A stretch of DNA of 64,000 bases from Holophagales bacterium (GTDB lineage Bacteria > Acidobacteriota > Thermoanaerobaculia > UBA5066): assembly GCA_016714815.1 (NCBI GenBank), contig JADKBZ010000019.1, forward strand, positions 61,543 to 125,542. The letters run 5' to 3'. This document shows, in pieces, positions 32,043 through 42,229 of this stretch (position 1 is its first letter; the number at the start of each line of letters is the position of its first letter). Position numbers and translations under genes: made by a program. Under the pieces are notes generated by a model. That model made no database searches. It had not been told where the DNA came from and saw only the letters and a program-made list of their open reading frames with translations.

Positions 32043-33985
32043 GGAGCCTTCGCGGCGGCGGTCCTCTCGAGCTTGGCGCGGATCGCCGCCCCTCCGTCCT
32101 CCGGGTCGAGGGCGAGCGCCCGCGTCCAGCGCTCGCGAGCCTTCGCGAGGTCGCCCCGCTTCTCTTCGAGGTCCCCGAGGTGGTCCTCGATCGTCGGGTC
32201 GTCGGGCGAGAGCTTCTTCGCCGTCAGGAGGTGTCTCTCGGCCTCTTCGAGATTGCCCATCCGGAAGCAGATCCAGCCGAGGGAATCGAGGTAGGCCGCG
32301 TTCGAGGGCTCCAGCGCGACGGCCCTCGTCACGAGGTCGAGGGCCCTCTCGAGGTTCTCGTTCCGGTCGGCGTACATGTAGCCGAGGTAGTTGAGGGCGG
32401 CACCGTGCTCGGGCCGGATCTCGATGAGCTTCTCGAAGGCGGCGATCGACTCGGGGATCTTCTTCTCGCGTTCGAGCGACGCGGCCTTCCGGAAGAGAAG
32501 GTCGGGGTCGTCGGGGAACTGCACGAGGCCGGCCGAGGCCGCGTCCGCCGAGCGCCCGTACTTGTCGAGACGTTGCCAGACGTCGGCCACGGCGAGGACG
32601 CCCGGCCGTCCCTCCTTCGCCAGCCCGGCGAGGACCTCTTCCCCTTCCTGCCGCTCCTTCTCCTTCGCCGAGCGGAGGAGGAACTCGGCGAGAAGGGACC
32701 GCACGGCGAGCTCCTTCGGAGCCTTCGAGTAGGCTTCGCGGGCGACCCGGAGGCCTTCCGCAGGCTCCTTGGCGTCGCGCGCGGCCTGCGCGAGGAGGTT
32801 CAGCGCCTGCAGGTTGACCGACCCGTCTTCCTCGAAGAGGTGAGGCGTCACCGCCGCCCGCGTCCGGGACCAGTCCTTCCTGAGGAGGGCGATGTACCCG
32901 AGCTGCCCGTCCACGGACGCGATTCCCGCCGCGGGCGCCTTCTGCCCGACGAGGGTCGTCCGAAGATCGTTGAGCACCGTCTCCGCTTCCTCCAGCCGGC
33001 GCGCCTCGAGGAAGTTCAGAGCGCGGCGGAACGCGACGTCGGCGTCGTCGGGCTCGAGCCCCTGGAGCTTTTTCAGGAGGTCGTCCGCACGCGACGTCTC
33101 GAGCCTCTCCGAGAGGAGGGCGGCATAGTGCCGGAGGGTGTCCCGGTTGTCGGGGTCGTTCTTGAGGACCTCGACGAAGACCTTTTCCGCCTCGTCGAGA
33201 CGGCGAGCCCTGAGGAGCGCGAATCCGTACTGCGCCTGGAGCGCGAGGTTCCCGGGCTGGTCCTTCACCAGGTCCGCCAGCATCGGGAGCGCCTTGTCGA
33301 ACTTCCGGGTCGTCTGGTAGACGCGCAGGAGACCGAGCGTGGCCCCGCGGTTCCCTTCGTCCTGCCGGAGGATTCCGAGGTAGATCTCCTCGGCCTCTCC
33401 GGGCTTTCCGCTCTTTTCGAGGGCCTCGCCATAGAGAAGCGGGAGGATCGGGCCGCGCGAACGGTCCTGGACCCGCGACAGGACGGCGGCCGCCTCCTGG
33501 GGGCGATCGAGCCTCAGGTAGGCCTGTCCGAGCGCGACGGCTCCCGAAGGCTCCGCCGGCTGCAGGTCGTTCGCCTTCTTCAGGGAGGGAAGAGCGGCCT
33601 CGATCCCCTCCTTGTCCCGCGACTTCGTGAGGAGGATCTGCCCCAGGACCCGGTGCGCCGACGCGCTGTCGGGAGCGAGCTCGACGGCCTTCCGGGCCTG
33701 CTGCTCGGCTTCCGGCAGGATGCCGAAGTCCCGGAGGGCCTCGGCGTACTCCCGCCTCAGGTGCCCGTCCTCGGGATCGAGCTCGACGGCGCGCCGGAAC
33801 TCCTTGAGCGCTTCCTGGAACTCGCCATCGGCGGCGAACAGTCGGGCCCTGAGGAACCTCTCGATCGCGTCCCGGCGAGCGGACTCGCCCTGGCTGAGCG
33901 CCTCCGATCGTGCGGGCGGGACGGCGTGGAGCGGCGCGGCGGCGGTCGCGAGGGCGAGGACGACGAGGACGGGACGGATTCTCAT
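32039..33985 (-). CDS. Exported TPR-repeat protein
   Basis: The protein has 648 residues with a signal peptide (MRIRPVLVVLALATAAAPLHA). Nearly all the rest is made of TPR hairpins, about fifteen, for example FQEALKEFRRAVELDPEDG and NLERALDLVTRAVALEPSN. Such superhelices bind other proteins, here in the periplasm. The gene overlaps the LolB-like gene by 4 bp, so a role in lipoprotein or envelope assembly is plausible but unproven. A TACCCT box 10 nt upstream suggests the operon starts here; the ATG at 33985 is chosen because it precedes the signal peptide. Confidence 0.82.
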   Translation of the reverse strand: MRIRPVLVVLALATAAAPLHAVPPARSEALSQGESARRDAIERFLRARLFAADGEFQEALKEFRRAVELDPEDGHLRREYAEALRDFGILPEAEQQARKAVELAPDSASAHRVLGQILLTKSRDKEGIEAALPSLKKANDLQPAEPSGAVALGQAYLRLDRPQEAAAVLSRVQDRSRGPILPLLYGEALEKSGKPGEAEEIYLGILRQDEGNRGATLGLLRVYQTTRKFDKALPMLADLVKDQPGNLALQAQYGFALLRARRLDEAEKVFVEVLKNDPDNRDTLRHYAALLSERLETSRADDLLKKLQGLEPDDADVAFRRALNFLEARRLEEAETVLNDLRTTLVGQKAPAAGIASVDGQLGYIALLRKDWSRTRAAVTPHLFEEDGSVNLQALNLLAQAARDAKEPAEGLRVAREAYSKAPKELAVRSLLAEFLLRSAKEKERQEGEEVLAGLAKEGRPGVLAVADVWQRLDKYGRSADAASAGLVQFPDDPDLLFRKAASLEREKKIPESIAAFEKLIEIRPEHGAALNYLGYMYADRNENLERALDLVTRAVALEPSNAAYLDSLGWICFRMGNLEEAERHLLTAKKLSPDDPTIEDHLGDLEEKRGDLAKARERWTRALALDPEDGGAAIRAKLERTAAAKAP

Positions 33986-33995
33986 GCCGGCACGG

Positions 33996-34001
33996 AGGGT
34001 A
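33996..34001 (-). promoter_or_regulatory. -10-like box (TACCCT) before the TPR - lolB-like - ispE operon
   Basis: On the minus strand TACCCT lies 10 nt before the ATG at 33985, within the TANNNT pattern seen before several other genes in the window. Confidence 0.35.
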
Positions 34002-34028
34002 GCAAGTACGGGGCCACTAAGGGAAAGG

Positions 34029-34103
34029 TCAAGAAATCGCAGGCCTTCCCGGGGGGCTCGGCTTCGCGCGCCCCCCGGACCCCCCACGAGTCCGCTAGAG
34101 CCC

Positions 34104-34119
<16 letters not shown>
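34029..34119. repeat. Short direct repeat at the mutase 3' end
   Basis: A 16-bp sequence, TCAARAAATCGCAGGC, occurs at 34029-34044 and 34104-34119, differing at one base. The second copy encodes the last codons and stop of the mutase; the first lies beyond the terminator hairpin. It may record a small tandem duplication of the gene end. Confidence 0.4.
34049..34078 (-). terminator. Strong hairpin downstream of the mutase gene
   Basis: A perfect 9-bp stem CCGGGGGGC / GCCCCCCGG with a 12-nt loop lies 25 bp past the mutase stop. There is no immediate T-run, so it may instead work with Rho or stabilise the transcript. Confidence 0.5.
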
Positions 34120-35804
<1,685 letters not shown>

Positions 35805-35860
35805 GCGGTCACCTCGGCGGGCTCTTCTCGGGCGGCGCGAGCCGCCCGGAAAAACCTTTG

Positions 35861-35869
35861 ACTTTACCA
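35861..35869 (-). promoter_or_regulatory. Extended -10 promoter of the mutase gene
   Basis: The minus strand reads TGGTAAAGT, an extended -10 box. It lies 56 nt before the ATG. The leader contains a perfect 8-bp hairpin CGGGCGGC / GCCGCCCG (35829-35848) with a four-base loop. Confidence 0.5.
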
Positions 35870-35919
35870 GCTGGCGCTCTCCCGGCCTCCGGGGGGCCAA
35901 AGGCACCCCGCCGGAGGAG

Positions 35920-36891
35920 TCAGCGGCGGGGCGCGGCGGCGAAGAGGGCCACCGCGATCCGCGCCGCGACGGCGGCGTTCGAGACGACGAGCGCCCGGTT
36001 CGCGACGAGGCTTCTTCCCTGCGTCTCCGCGGCGAGCCGCGAGAGCAGGAAGGGCGTGACGTCCTTCCCCGTCACGCCCGCCTCGCGGGCCGCGGCGAGG
36101 CTCCGCTCGATGACCGACTCCATCTCGTCGCGCGGGAGCGCCGATTCTTCCGGCACCGGGTTCGCGACGAGGACGCCCCCCGCCGAGGGCCAGCCCCAGT
36201 GCGCGAGGAGGGCTCCGGCGACCTCCTGCGCGTCGTCGCAGCGGACCTCGAGCCCGAGCCCCGAGCCCCGGATCCAGAACGCCGGGAACTCCGAGGTGCC
36301 GAATCCGAGCACCGGCACGCCGAGCGTCTCCAGCGCCTCGAGAGTCTTCGGCAGGTCGAGGATCGCCTTTGCCCCGGAGGCGACGACGGCGACGCGGGTG
36401 CGCGAGAGCTCGAGGAGGTCGGCCGAGACGTCGAACGTCTCCGCGGCCCCGCGGTGGACCCCGCCGATTCCCCCCGTGGCAAAGACGCGGATGCCGGCGG
36501 CCGCCGCGATCGCCATCGTCGCGGCGACCGTCGTCGCACCGCTCTGGTGCCGTGCGGCGAGGAGACCCAGGTCCCGCGTCGTCGCCTTCCTCACCGAACG
36601 CCCGGCCCGGGCGAGGGCCTCGGCCTCCGGCTCCGTGAAGCCGGCCCGCGCGACACCGTCGACGACCCCGACGAGGGCCGGGACGGCTCCCTCCCGCCGC
36701 ACCGCCTCCTCCGCCGCCCGGTGAGTCTCCAGGTTCGCGGGAAACGGGAGGCCGTGGCAGAGGATCGTCGACTCGAGGGCGACCACCGGACGTGCCGCCG
36801 CCAGGGCCGCCTTCACTTCGTCCGACAGCGCGACCCGCGCATGGCAGCCCGGGGAACCCGTTCCCGGTTTCGGTTCCGTCACTCCGTTCAC
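35920..36891 (-). CDS. psuG: Pseudouridine-5'-phosphate glycosidase
   Basis: The protein has 323 residues, normal for PsuG/IndA. It has the signature [22 protein letters not shown] with the catalytic glutamate and lysine-bearing segments, [32 protein letters not shown], and [15 protein letters not shown]. The enzyme splits pseudouridine 5'-phosphate into uracil and ribose 5-phosphate during RNA turnover. The partner kinase psuK is not beside it, so the pathway may use a distant kinase. The GTG start has a GGGAGGAGAAGG ribosome-binding site. The gene is divergent from lipA and probably uses the left half of the symmetric promoter at 36950-36959. Confidence 0.93.
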   Translation of the reverse strand: MNGVTEPKPGTGSPGCHARVALSDEVKAALAAARPVVALESTILCHGLPFPANLETHRAAEEAVRREGAVPALVGVVDGVARAGFTEPEAEALARAGRSVRKATTRDLGLLAARHQSGATTVAATMAIAAAAGIRVFATGGIGGVHRGAAETFDVSADLLELSRTRVAVVASGAKAILDLPKTLEALETLGVPVLGFGTSEFPAFWIRGSGLGLEVRCDDAQEVAGALLAHWGWPSAGGVLVANPVPEESALPRDEMESVIERSLAAAREAGVTGKDVTPFLLSRLAAETQGRSLVANRALVVSNAAVAARIAVALFAAAPRR

Positions 36892-36949
36892 GTCCTTCTC
36901 CTCCCGGCCGCCGGCGCCGCCCGCGGCCTCGCCCGACCGCCCTTTCCGG

Positions 36950-36959
36950 AGGCTACACT
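36950..36959. promoter_or_regulatory. Symmetric bidirectional -10 element (AGGCTACACT)
   Basis: Rightward TACACT lies 8 nt before the lipA GTG. Leftward the same site reads TAGCCT and would give psuG a leader of about 55 nt. It fits the ANNNTANNNT pattern. Confidence 0.5.
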
Positions 36960-36967
36960 CCGCCGGC

Positions 36968-37921
36968 GTGAACGACGTTCCCCTTCCCCGCTTCGTCCCC
37001 GACCCGGGCCGGCCGGTCTACGGCGAGACCCCCCGTCCCGAGTGGCTGAAGGTGCGCCTCGTCGACAACGACGACACCCGCGCGATCCTCGACCTCGTGA
37101 AGAAGAAGCACCTCAACACCGTCTGCCAGGAAGCGCAGTGCCCCAACATCTTCGAGTGCTGGGGGCGCGAGCGCACGGCGACGTTCATGCTCATGGGCGA
37201 CGTCTGCACCCGGCGCTGCGGGTTCTGCGCGGTGACGCAGGGGCTCGGCCGCCCCCTCGACCCGGAGGAGCCCCGGCACGTCGCCGAGGCCGTGCGCGAG
37301 CTCGGCGTCCGCCACGCCGTCGTCACGTCGGTCAACCGGGACGAGCTGCCCGACGGGGGCGGAGCGCACTTCGCCGCGACGATCCGCGCCATCCGCGCCC
37401 TGAATCCCGGCGTGACGGTGGAGGTCCTCGTCCCCGACTTTCTGGGGAACGAGGCGGCTCTGGAGACCGTCCTCGGCGAGACGCCCGAGGTCCTGAACCA
37501 CAACACCGAAACCGTCCCCCGCCTCTACCGGCGGGTGCGCCCCGACGCCGTCTACGAGCGCTCTCTCGAGCTTCTCGCCCGCGCCGCCCGATGGCGGGAC
37601 GGGAGAGCCTCCGGGATGCGCGTCAAGAGCGGCATCATGGTCGGGCTCGGGGAGACGAACGAAGAGGTGCTCGCGACGATGCGAGACATCCGGGACGCCG
37701 GAGCCGACGTCCTCACGGTCGGACAGTACCTCCAGCCGCACGCCAGAAGACTCCCCGTCGAGCGCTGGTGGACGCCGGCGGAATTCACGGTTCTCAGGGA
37801 CGAGGGCCGCGCGATGGGATTCGCCGTCGTCGAATCAGGTCCGCTCGTCCGCTCGAGCTATCACGCCCGGGCGGCGGTCGGCCTTTCAGGCGGAGACGGC
37901 GAAGCCGCCGTCCCCGTCTGA
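36968..37921 (+). CDS. lipA: Lipoyl synthase
   Basis: The protein has 317 residues. It carries the auxiliary cluster cysteines in CQEAQCPNIFECW near residue 55 and the radical SAM motif CTRRCGFC near residue 79, plus the C-terminal RSSYHA segment with the serine that ligates the auxiliary cluster. LipA inserts two sulfurs into octanoyl groups on dehydrogenase E2 subunits and the glycine cleavage H protein. The GTG start at 36968 has no ribosome-binding site and follows a TACACT box by 8 nt, so a leaderless mRNA is likely. lipB is not in the window. Confidence 0.96.
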   Translation: MNDVPLPRFVPDPGRPVYGETPRPEWLKVRLVDNDDTRAILDLVKKKHLNTVCQEAQCPNIFECWGRERTATFMLMGDVCTRRCGFCAVTQGLGRPLDPEEPRHVAEAVRELGVRHAVVTSVNRDELPDGGGAHFAATIRAIRALNPGVTVEVLVPDFLGNEAALETVLGETPEVLNHNTETVPRLYRRVRPDAVYERSLELLARAARWRDGRASGMRVKSGIMVGLGETNEEVLATMRDIRDAGADVLTVGQYLQPHARRLPVERWWTPAEFTVLRDEGRAMGFAVVESGPLVRSSYHARAAVGLSGGDGEAAVPV

Positions 37922-37932
37922 AAGGGACAGTG

Positions 37933-38166
37933 TCAATCCCCGTCGTTCCCGATCGCTTCGACCGGGCAGGAGTCCATCGCCTCCTGGCACTGGGCCTCTT
38001 CCTCGGGCGTTTCGGCCGCCTTGATGACGTAGGAATAGCCCTTCTCTTCCTGCCGGCCGAAGTTGTTCGGAGCGGTCACCCGGCAGACGTCACAGTCGAT
38101 GCACTGCGTATCGACGTAGAACTTTCCGGGCGCGTTGTCACTGTAGCGGTCGTCCTTGTTCGCCAT
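37933..38166 (-). CDS. Single-cluster ferredoxin
   Basis: The protein has 77 residues. Cysteines in CIDCDVC and SCPVEAI are arranged as in monocluster ferredoxins with a 4Fe-4S centre. The protein is acidic, as expected for an electron carrier. It could serve lipA or the aldehyde oxidoreductase in the same window, but there is no operon link. On the minus strand a TATCTT box lies 7 nt before the ATG at 38166, with no ribosome-binding site, consistent with leaderless translation. It is divergent from a cytochrome c gene at only 15 bp. Confidence 0.9.
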   Translation of the reverse strand: MANKDDRYSDNAPGKFYVDTQCIDCDVCRVTAPNNFGRQEEKGYSYVIKAAETPEEEAQCQEAMDSCPVEAIGNDGD

Positions 38167-38173
38167 GGCCGAA

Positions 38174-38183
38174 AAGATAGCAT
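38174..38183. promoter_or_regulatory. Symmetric bidirectional -10 element (AAGATAGCAT)
   Basis: Leftward it reads TATCTT, 7 nt before the ferredoxin ATG. Rightward it reads TAGCAT, overlapping the ATG of the cytochrome c gene. It fits the ANNNTANNNT pattern. The rightward half may be non-functional, since it cannot supply an intact cytochrome start. Confidence 0.45.
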
Positions 38184-38542
38184 GAGCAGCACGCTTCGGA
38201 TCACCTCTCTCTCGATCGCCCTCGCCACGGGAGCCCTCATCTCGTGCGCGACCGAGTCCGACCCCGGCGCCCGCCTCTGGCGTAAGAACTGCGCGGCGTG
38301 CCACGGCGAAGACGGCGCCGGCCGCACCCGCTTCGCCCGGGGGCCGCCCGTTCGCGGACCTGACCGACGGCCGCTGGAAGCACGGATCCGACCGGGCCTC
38401 GGTCCGCCGGCTGGTCGCCGACGGGGACCCGGCCAGCACGATGCCGCCCTTCGATGGCCGGCTGGCGCCTGCGGAGATCGACACCGTCGTCGATCACGCC
38501 CTGAAGCTCGCCACTCCCGCCCCGGCAGGAGCCAGACCGTGA
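38182..38542 (+). pseudogene. Small c-type cytochrome lipoprotein, disrupted by a frameshift
   Basis: The first part encodes a lipoprotein-like signal (IALATGALISC) and the heme motif CAACHGEDGAGRT. The frame then runs into the wrong phase at a run of five G (38339-38343). Dropping one G restores a cytochrome c continuing GRPFADLTDGRWKHG, with the methionine ligand in ASTMPPFDG and a helical end, stopping at 38542. The repaired protein would have about 119 residues, normal for a class I cytochrome c. The repaired stop overlaps the LON-domain gene start as GTGA, which supports the reconstruction. A homopolymer error is the likeliest cause. Confidence 0.85.
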
Positions 38543-39198
38543 GACGCGACCTCCCCCTCTTCCCTCTCGACGCCGTCCTTCTCCCCCAGACCCATCTCCC
38601 GTTTCACATTTTCGAGCCTCGCTACCGCACGATGCTCGCCGACGCCCTGGCCGGCGATCGGCTCATCGGTCTCCACCCGCTCGACCCGGACGCCCCGCCG
38701 CTGCCGGACGGCCGGCCGGCACTCCTCCCCTTCGGCTGCGCCGGGGAGGTCGTCGAGCACGAACCGCTCCCAGACGGGCGCTCGAACATCGTCCTGCGCG
38801 GCGCCTTCCGATACAGGCTCCTGGCCGAACGGGAGGGGCGGGTCTACCGGGTCGGCGAGGTCGACGAGGCCCCGATCCGGCCCCTCCCCCAGGGACGGGG
38901 AGGGGGACCGGGGCGTCGCGACCTCAGGAAGCTCCTCGCCCTGGCCGTCGAGCGCCTGGCGGTCTCGGTCGGGCGGACGGAGGCGCGTCACCTTCCGGGA
39001 ACCCTCTCGGACGAGGGACTCGTCAACGAGGCCGCCAGCCGCCTCGGGCTCGGCTCGCAGGAGCGCTACGCGCTGCTCGGAATGGAAGCCCTAGGGGACC
39101 GGTACTCCTGGGTCCTCGACCACGTCCGGAACCTCCAGATGCGGATCGACCTCCTCGCCCCCTTCCGGCGGCGGGAGATCGACCCCCGCTGGAACTGA
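38539..39198 (+). CDS. LON substrate-binding-domain protein
   Basis: The protein has 219 residues and consists of the Lon N-terminal (PUA-like) domain only: LPLFPLDAVLLPQTHLPFHIFEPRYRTM at the start and GRSNIVLRGAFRYRLL in the middle. There is no ATPase or protease domain. Stand-alone LON proteins are common and their function is not settled; protein or peptide binding is presumed. The GTG at 38539 overlaps the stop of the repaired cytochrome gene. The 3' end lies 8 bp from the convergent AAA ATPase gene. Confidence 0.85.
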   Translation: MRRDLPLFPLDAVLLPQTHLPFHIFEPRYRTMLADALAGDRLIGLHPLDPDAPPLPDGRPALLPFGCAGEVVEHEPLPDGRSNIVLRGAFRYRLLAEREGRVYRVGEVDEAPIRPLPQGRGGGPGRRDLRKLLALAVERLAVSVGRTEARHLPGTLSDEGLVNEAASRLGLGSQERYALLGMEALGDRYSWVLDHVRNLQMRIDLLAPFRRREIDPRWN

Positions 39199-39206
39199 CC
39201 GCCCGC

Positions 39207-40718
39207 CTACGTCGCGCTCTCGCGCGAGGCGGAAATGGCGCGGTTGTGGGCCCAGCTCTTGATCGCCTTGATCTGCTCGTCCATCGTCTTCGAGAGCGCC
39301 ACCGTGTTCGTGATGAGCCTCGCGACGTCGTCCTCGGTGAGGGTCCTTTTCTCGTTGAAGGCGTCGATCGCGGCGGCCTGGACGACCGACTCGATCTCGG
39401 CCCCGTTGAAGCCCTTCGTCGCCTTCGCGAGGAAGACGACGTCGAACCTCGAGACGTCGGCGCTCTGCTTCTTCAGGTGGACGGTGAAGATGGCCTTCCG
39501 TTCCGTCTCGTTCGGCAGGTCGAGAAAGAAGACCTGGTCGAAGCGCCCCTTCCGGATGAACTCCGCCGGAAGGAGATGGATCCGGTTCGCGGTCGCGGCG
39601 ACGAAGACCAGGGCCTCCTTCTCCTGCATCCAGGTGAGGAAGGTCGAGAAGATCCGGCCGAGGGCCGGGTCGCCCCCCCCCGCCTCGCGGCCGCCGGTGA
39701 TCGCCATCTCGATCTCGTCGATCCAGAGGACGGCCGGCGCGAGCCCCTCGACGGTCTTCAACGCCCGGTGGAAGCTCGCCTCGGGGTTCGCCGTCCCGAA
39801 GACGATGTTCATGTCGAGCCGGAAGAGCGGGAGATTCCAGAGGGCCGGGATCGCCTTGACCGAGAGCGACTTTCCGCAGCCCGACATCCCCATCATCAGG
39901 AGCCCCTTCGGGACGGGGAGCCCCGCCTCGACCGCCTCCCTCGTGAAGAGGTGCTGTCTCTTTCGGAGCCACTCCTTGAGGTTCTCGAGCCCGCCGATGT
40001 CGTCGAGCGTGAACCGGGGCGGAACGTACTCGAGGACCCCCGCCTTTCGCGACGACTGCTCTTTCTCCGCGAGGAGCTCGTCGAACGTCGCCGCGTCGAA
40101 CCGCGGGGTCCGGGCGAAGACCTTCGCGAAGACGTGCTCCAGCTCGTCGAGCGTCTGGCCCCGGAGGACCGTCACCACCCGGTCGGCGTCCGCGGGCGAA
40201 AGCGCCCCCTCGCCGAGGTACCTCTTTCCGAGGATGCCGACCGCGTTCCGGACCTCCGCCTCGTCCGGAAGGTCGTAGTCGACGACGAAGACCTCCTTGT
40301 TGAGGTCCTCGGGGAGAAGGAGCCGCGGCGAGACCATCACCACGAACTTCCCCTTCCCCTTCAGCTGCCGGTAGGCGTCCCTGAGCTTCCGAATGACGTC
40401 GGGGCGGTCCGCCAGAAGCGAAGGGAGGTCCTTCATGAGGAAGAAGCCGGGTCCGGGCGCCTGAACGACGACGTCGAGGGCCCGGAGAGGGTCCCGCGTG
40501 TCGGCCGGAACGTCCGGGAGGCCGGTCCAGCCGTCCACACACGTCCAGGCGCCGAACGCCACCGGCTTTTCGTAAAACTTCTGCGCGAGCATGGCGAGCG
40601 CCCGCTCGACGCGGCCCTCTTCCCACGACTGGACGTAGAGAATCGGATAGGAGCCGAGGAGGGCGCGGCGGATCCTCTCGGCGCCGCGGACGGGTACGGA
40701 GGCGCTCATAAGAGGCAT
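39207..40718 (-). CDS. AAA ATPase (Ycf46-like)
   Basis: The protein has 503 residues. An N-terminal P-loop-like domain of ~230 residues (YPILYVQSWEEGR onward) lacks a Walker A. The C-terminal AAA module has Walker A GMSGCGKS near residue 280, Walker B VLWIDEIE near residue 327, an arginine-finger region RKGRFDQVFF and the lid helix. This two-part layout fits the Ycf46 group known from cyanobacteria and plastids, whose role is unclear. Two in-frame ATGs (40718 and 40709) could serve as start. A TAACGT box lies 5 nt before the first. It is divergent from the pentapeptide-repeat gene at 23 bp, sharing a symmetric promoter. Confidence 0.82.
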   Translation of the reverse strand: MPLMSASVPVRGAERIRRALLGSYPILYVQSWEEGRVERALAMLAQKFYEKPVAFGAWTCVDGWTGLPDVPADTRDPLRALDVVVQAPGPGFFLMKDLPSLLADRPDVIRKLRDAYRQLKGKGKFVVMVSPRLLLPEDLNKEVFVVDYDLPDEAEVRNAVGILGKRYLGEGALSPADADRVVTVLRGQTLDELEHVFAKVFARTPRFDAATFDELLAEKEQSSRKAGVLEYVPPRFTLDDIGGLENLKEWLRKRQHLFTREAVEAGLPVPKGLLMMGMSGCGKSLSVKAIPALWNLPLFRLDMNIVFGTANPEASFHRALKTVEGLAPAVLWIDEIEMAITGGREAGGGDPALGRIFSTFLTWMQEKEALVFVAATANRIHLLPAEFIRKGRFDQVFFLDLPNETERKAIFTVHLKKQSADVSRFDVVFLAKATKGFNGAEIESVVQAAAIDAFNEKRTLTEDDVARLITNTVALSKTMDEQIKAIKSWAHNRAISASRESAT

Positions 40719-40723
40719 TCTAG

Positions 40724-40733
40724 ACGTTACACT
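40724..40733. promoter_or_regulatory. Symmetric bidirectional -10 element (ACGTTACACT)
   Basis: Rightward TACACT lies 8 nt before the pentapeptide-repeat ATG. Leftward TAACGT lies 5 nt before the ATPase ATG. The space between the two start codons is 23 bp, so both promoters must overlap here. It fits ANNNTANNNT. Confidence 0.6.
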
Positions 40734-40741
40734 CCCGCGTC

Positions 40742-42229
40742 ATGGCCAGCACAGAGCACCTCGAGGTGCTGAAATCGCCCGACTGGAACCTCTGGCGGGC
40801 GGAGCACCCCGGAATCACGCCGGACCTCACGGACGTCTCCCTCGTCGAGCTCGACCTCTCGGGCCGGGACCTCTCGGGCGCCGACTTCTCGCGATCGAAG
40901 CTCGACGGCTCCAGGCTCGACGGCACGAGCCTCGCCCGCGCCCACCTGCTGGGGACCTCCCTGCGCGGCACGAGCCTCCTGCGCGCCGACCTTTCGGACA
41001 CCGACCTCGAGTACCAGAACCTCGACCAGGTGCAGCTCGTCGGGGCAATGCTCAAGGGTGTGAACCTGAAGAACGCGTCGGTCCGCGAGTCGAACCTCAC
41101 GGCCTGCGACCTGACGGGAGCCAAGCTCGAGGGAACGACCTTCACGGGCACCGTCTTCTCCTTCGGCCGGCTCGTCGCGGCGAACTTCCGCGGCGTGATG
41201 ATCGACGGGTGCGTCTTCGAGGAGTGTGACCTGTCGCAGGCGATCTTCGACGGCGTCACCTACCAGCGCGGACGGTTCGACAAGTCGAACCTGACGCTCT
41301 CGTTCTTCCGCGATTCCAAGCTCGCGGGAACGAGCTTCAAGGGCGTGAAGGGGCACCGCATCACGTTCCGCGGGGCCAACCTGACCGGGGCCGACTTCGG
41401 GGGAGCCGACCTGACCGGGTCCGACTTCGAACGGGTTCTCGGCCAGGCCGCCGACTTCTCCGACGCCGTTCTCAAGAAGGCCTGCCTCAAGGGGGCCGAC
41501 CTGAGGCGCTCGATCTTCCTCGGCGCCGTCCTCGAGGAGACGGACCTCACGCAGGCGAACCTCGAGAAGCTCGATCTCCGGACGCCGAAGCTGAAGTTCC
41601 CGAACTTCACCGGGGCCAAGCTGGCCGACGCCATCGGCGTCGGCGCGAACCTCAGGGGGGGCAACTACACCGAGGCCGACCTCTCCCGTGCCGACCTGAC
41701 CGAGGCGAACCTCGAAGGGGGCGTCTTCCAGCGCGCCCACCTCGACGGCGCCACGCTCCGCCGGGCGAACATGAAGAGGGCGCGCATGTCCGGGGTCATG
41801 GCGCCCTCCGCGGATTTCTCGGGGACGAACCTCGTCGGCGCCGAATGCCAGGAAGCGGACTTCACCGGGGCCGACTTCCGCTTCTCCAACCTCGTCGGCG
41901 CGGTCCTCGAAGGGGCTCTCTTCAAGGGGGCCAACGTCTCTCACGCCGACTTCTCCGAGGCCAAGCTCGGCGGTTCGAGCTTCGTCGGGGCGAAGGGCGA
42001 GGGGACGAAATTCACCGGACAGCTCCACCTGAGGCTCGTTCTGGCCGCGGGCGCCCTCCTCAACTCGTCGAAGAAGAAGGTCGACAAGGTCGAGGACAGG
42101 AAGGAGCTCGAGCGAAAGGCCCGGGTGGCGCAGCTCGAGAAGTCGGCCTCCGAACGCGACCGTTCCGTCGCAACGCGCCCCTCCACACGGTCCGGCGAGG
42201 GCGGCGGAACGCCCGAGAAAAAGCCCTAG
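40742..42229 (+). CDS. Long pentapeptide-repeat protein
   Basis: The protein has 495 residues. Positions ~30-425 are an almost unbroken run of pentapeptide repeats of the A(D/N)LxX type, for example DLSGADFSRSKLDGS, LTGADFGGADLTGSD and ADLSRADLTEANLEG, about 75 units. This should form a right-handed quadrilateral beta-helix roughly 19 turns long. The C-terminal ~70 residues are charged and probably disordered or coiled. No signal peptide is present. Such proteins can mimic DNA or act as binding scaffolds; some protect gyrase from drugs, but this one is far longer and no specific role can be assigned. It may work with the divergent AAA ATPase. The 3' end overlaps the opposing DUF4340 gene by 4 bp. 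Confidence 0.9.
   Translation: MASTEHLEVLKSPDWNLWRAEHPGITPDLTDVSLVELDLSGRDLSGADFSRSKLDGSRLDGTSLARAHLLGTSLRGTSLLRADLSDTDLEYQNLDQVQLVGAMLKGVNLKNASVRESNLTACDLTGAKLEGTTFTGTVFSFGRLVAANFRGVMIDGCVFEECDLSQAIFDGVTYQRGRFDKSNLTLSFFRDSKLAGTSFKGVKGHRITFRGANLTGADFGGADLTGSDFERVLGQAADFSDAVLKKACLKGADLRRSIFLGAVLEETDLTQANLEKLDLRTPKLKFPNFTGAKLADAIGVGANLRGGNYTEADLSRADLTEANLEGGVFQRAHLDGATLRRANMKRARMSGVMAPSADFSGTNLVGAECQEADFTGADFRFSNLVGAVLEGALFKGANVSHADFSEAKLGGSSFVGAKGEGTKFTGQLHLRLVLAAGALLNSSKKKVDKVEDRKELERKARVAQLEKSASERDRSVATRPSTRSGEGGGTPEKKP

Noticed and set aside
35829..35848. Cobalamin riboswitch in the leader of the B12-dependent mutase gene
   Set aside because: Only one short hairpin is present and the ~55-nt leader is far too short; no B12-box is seen.
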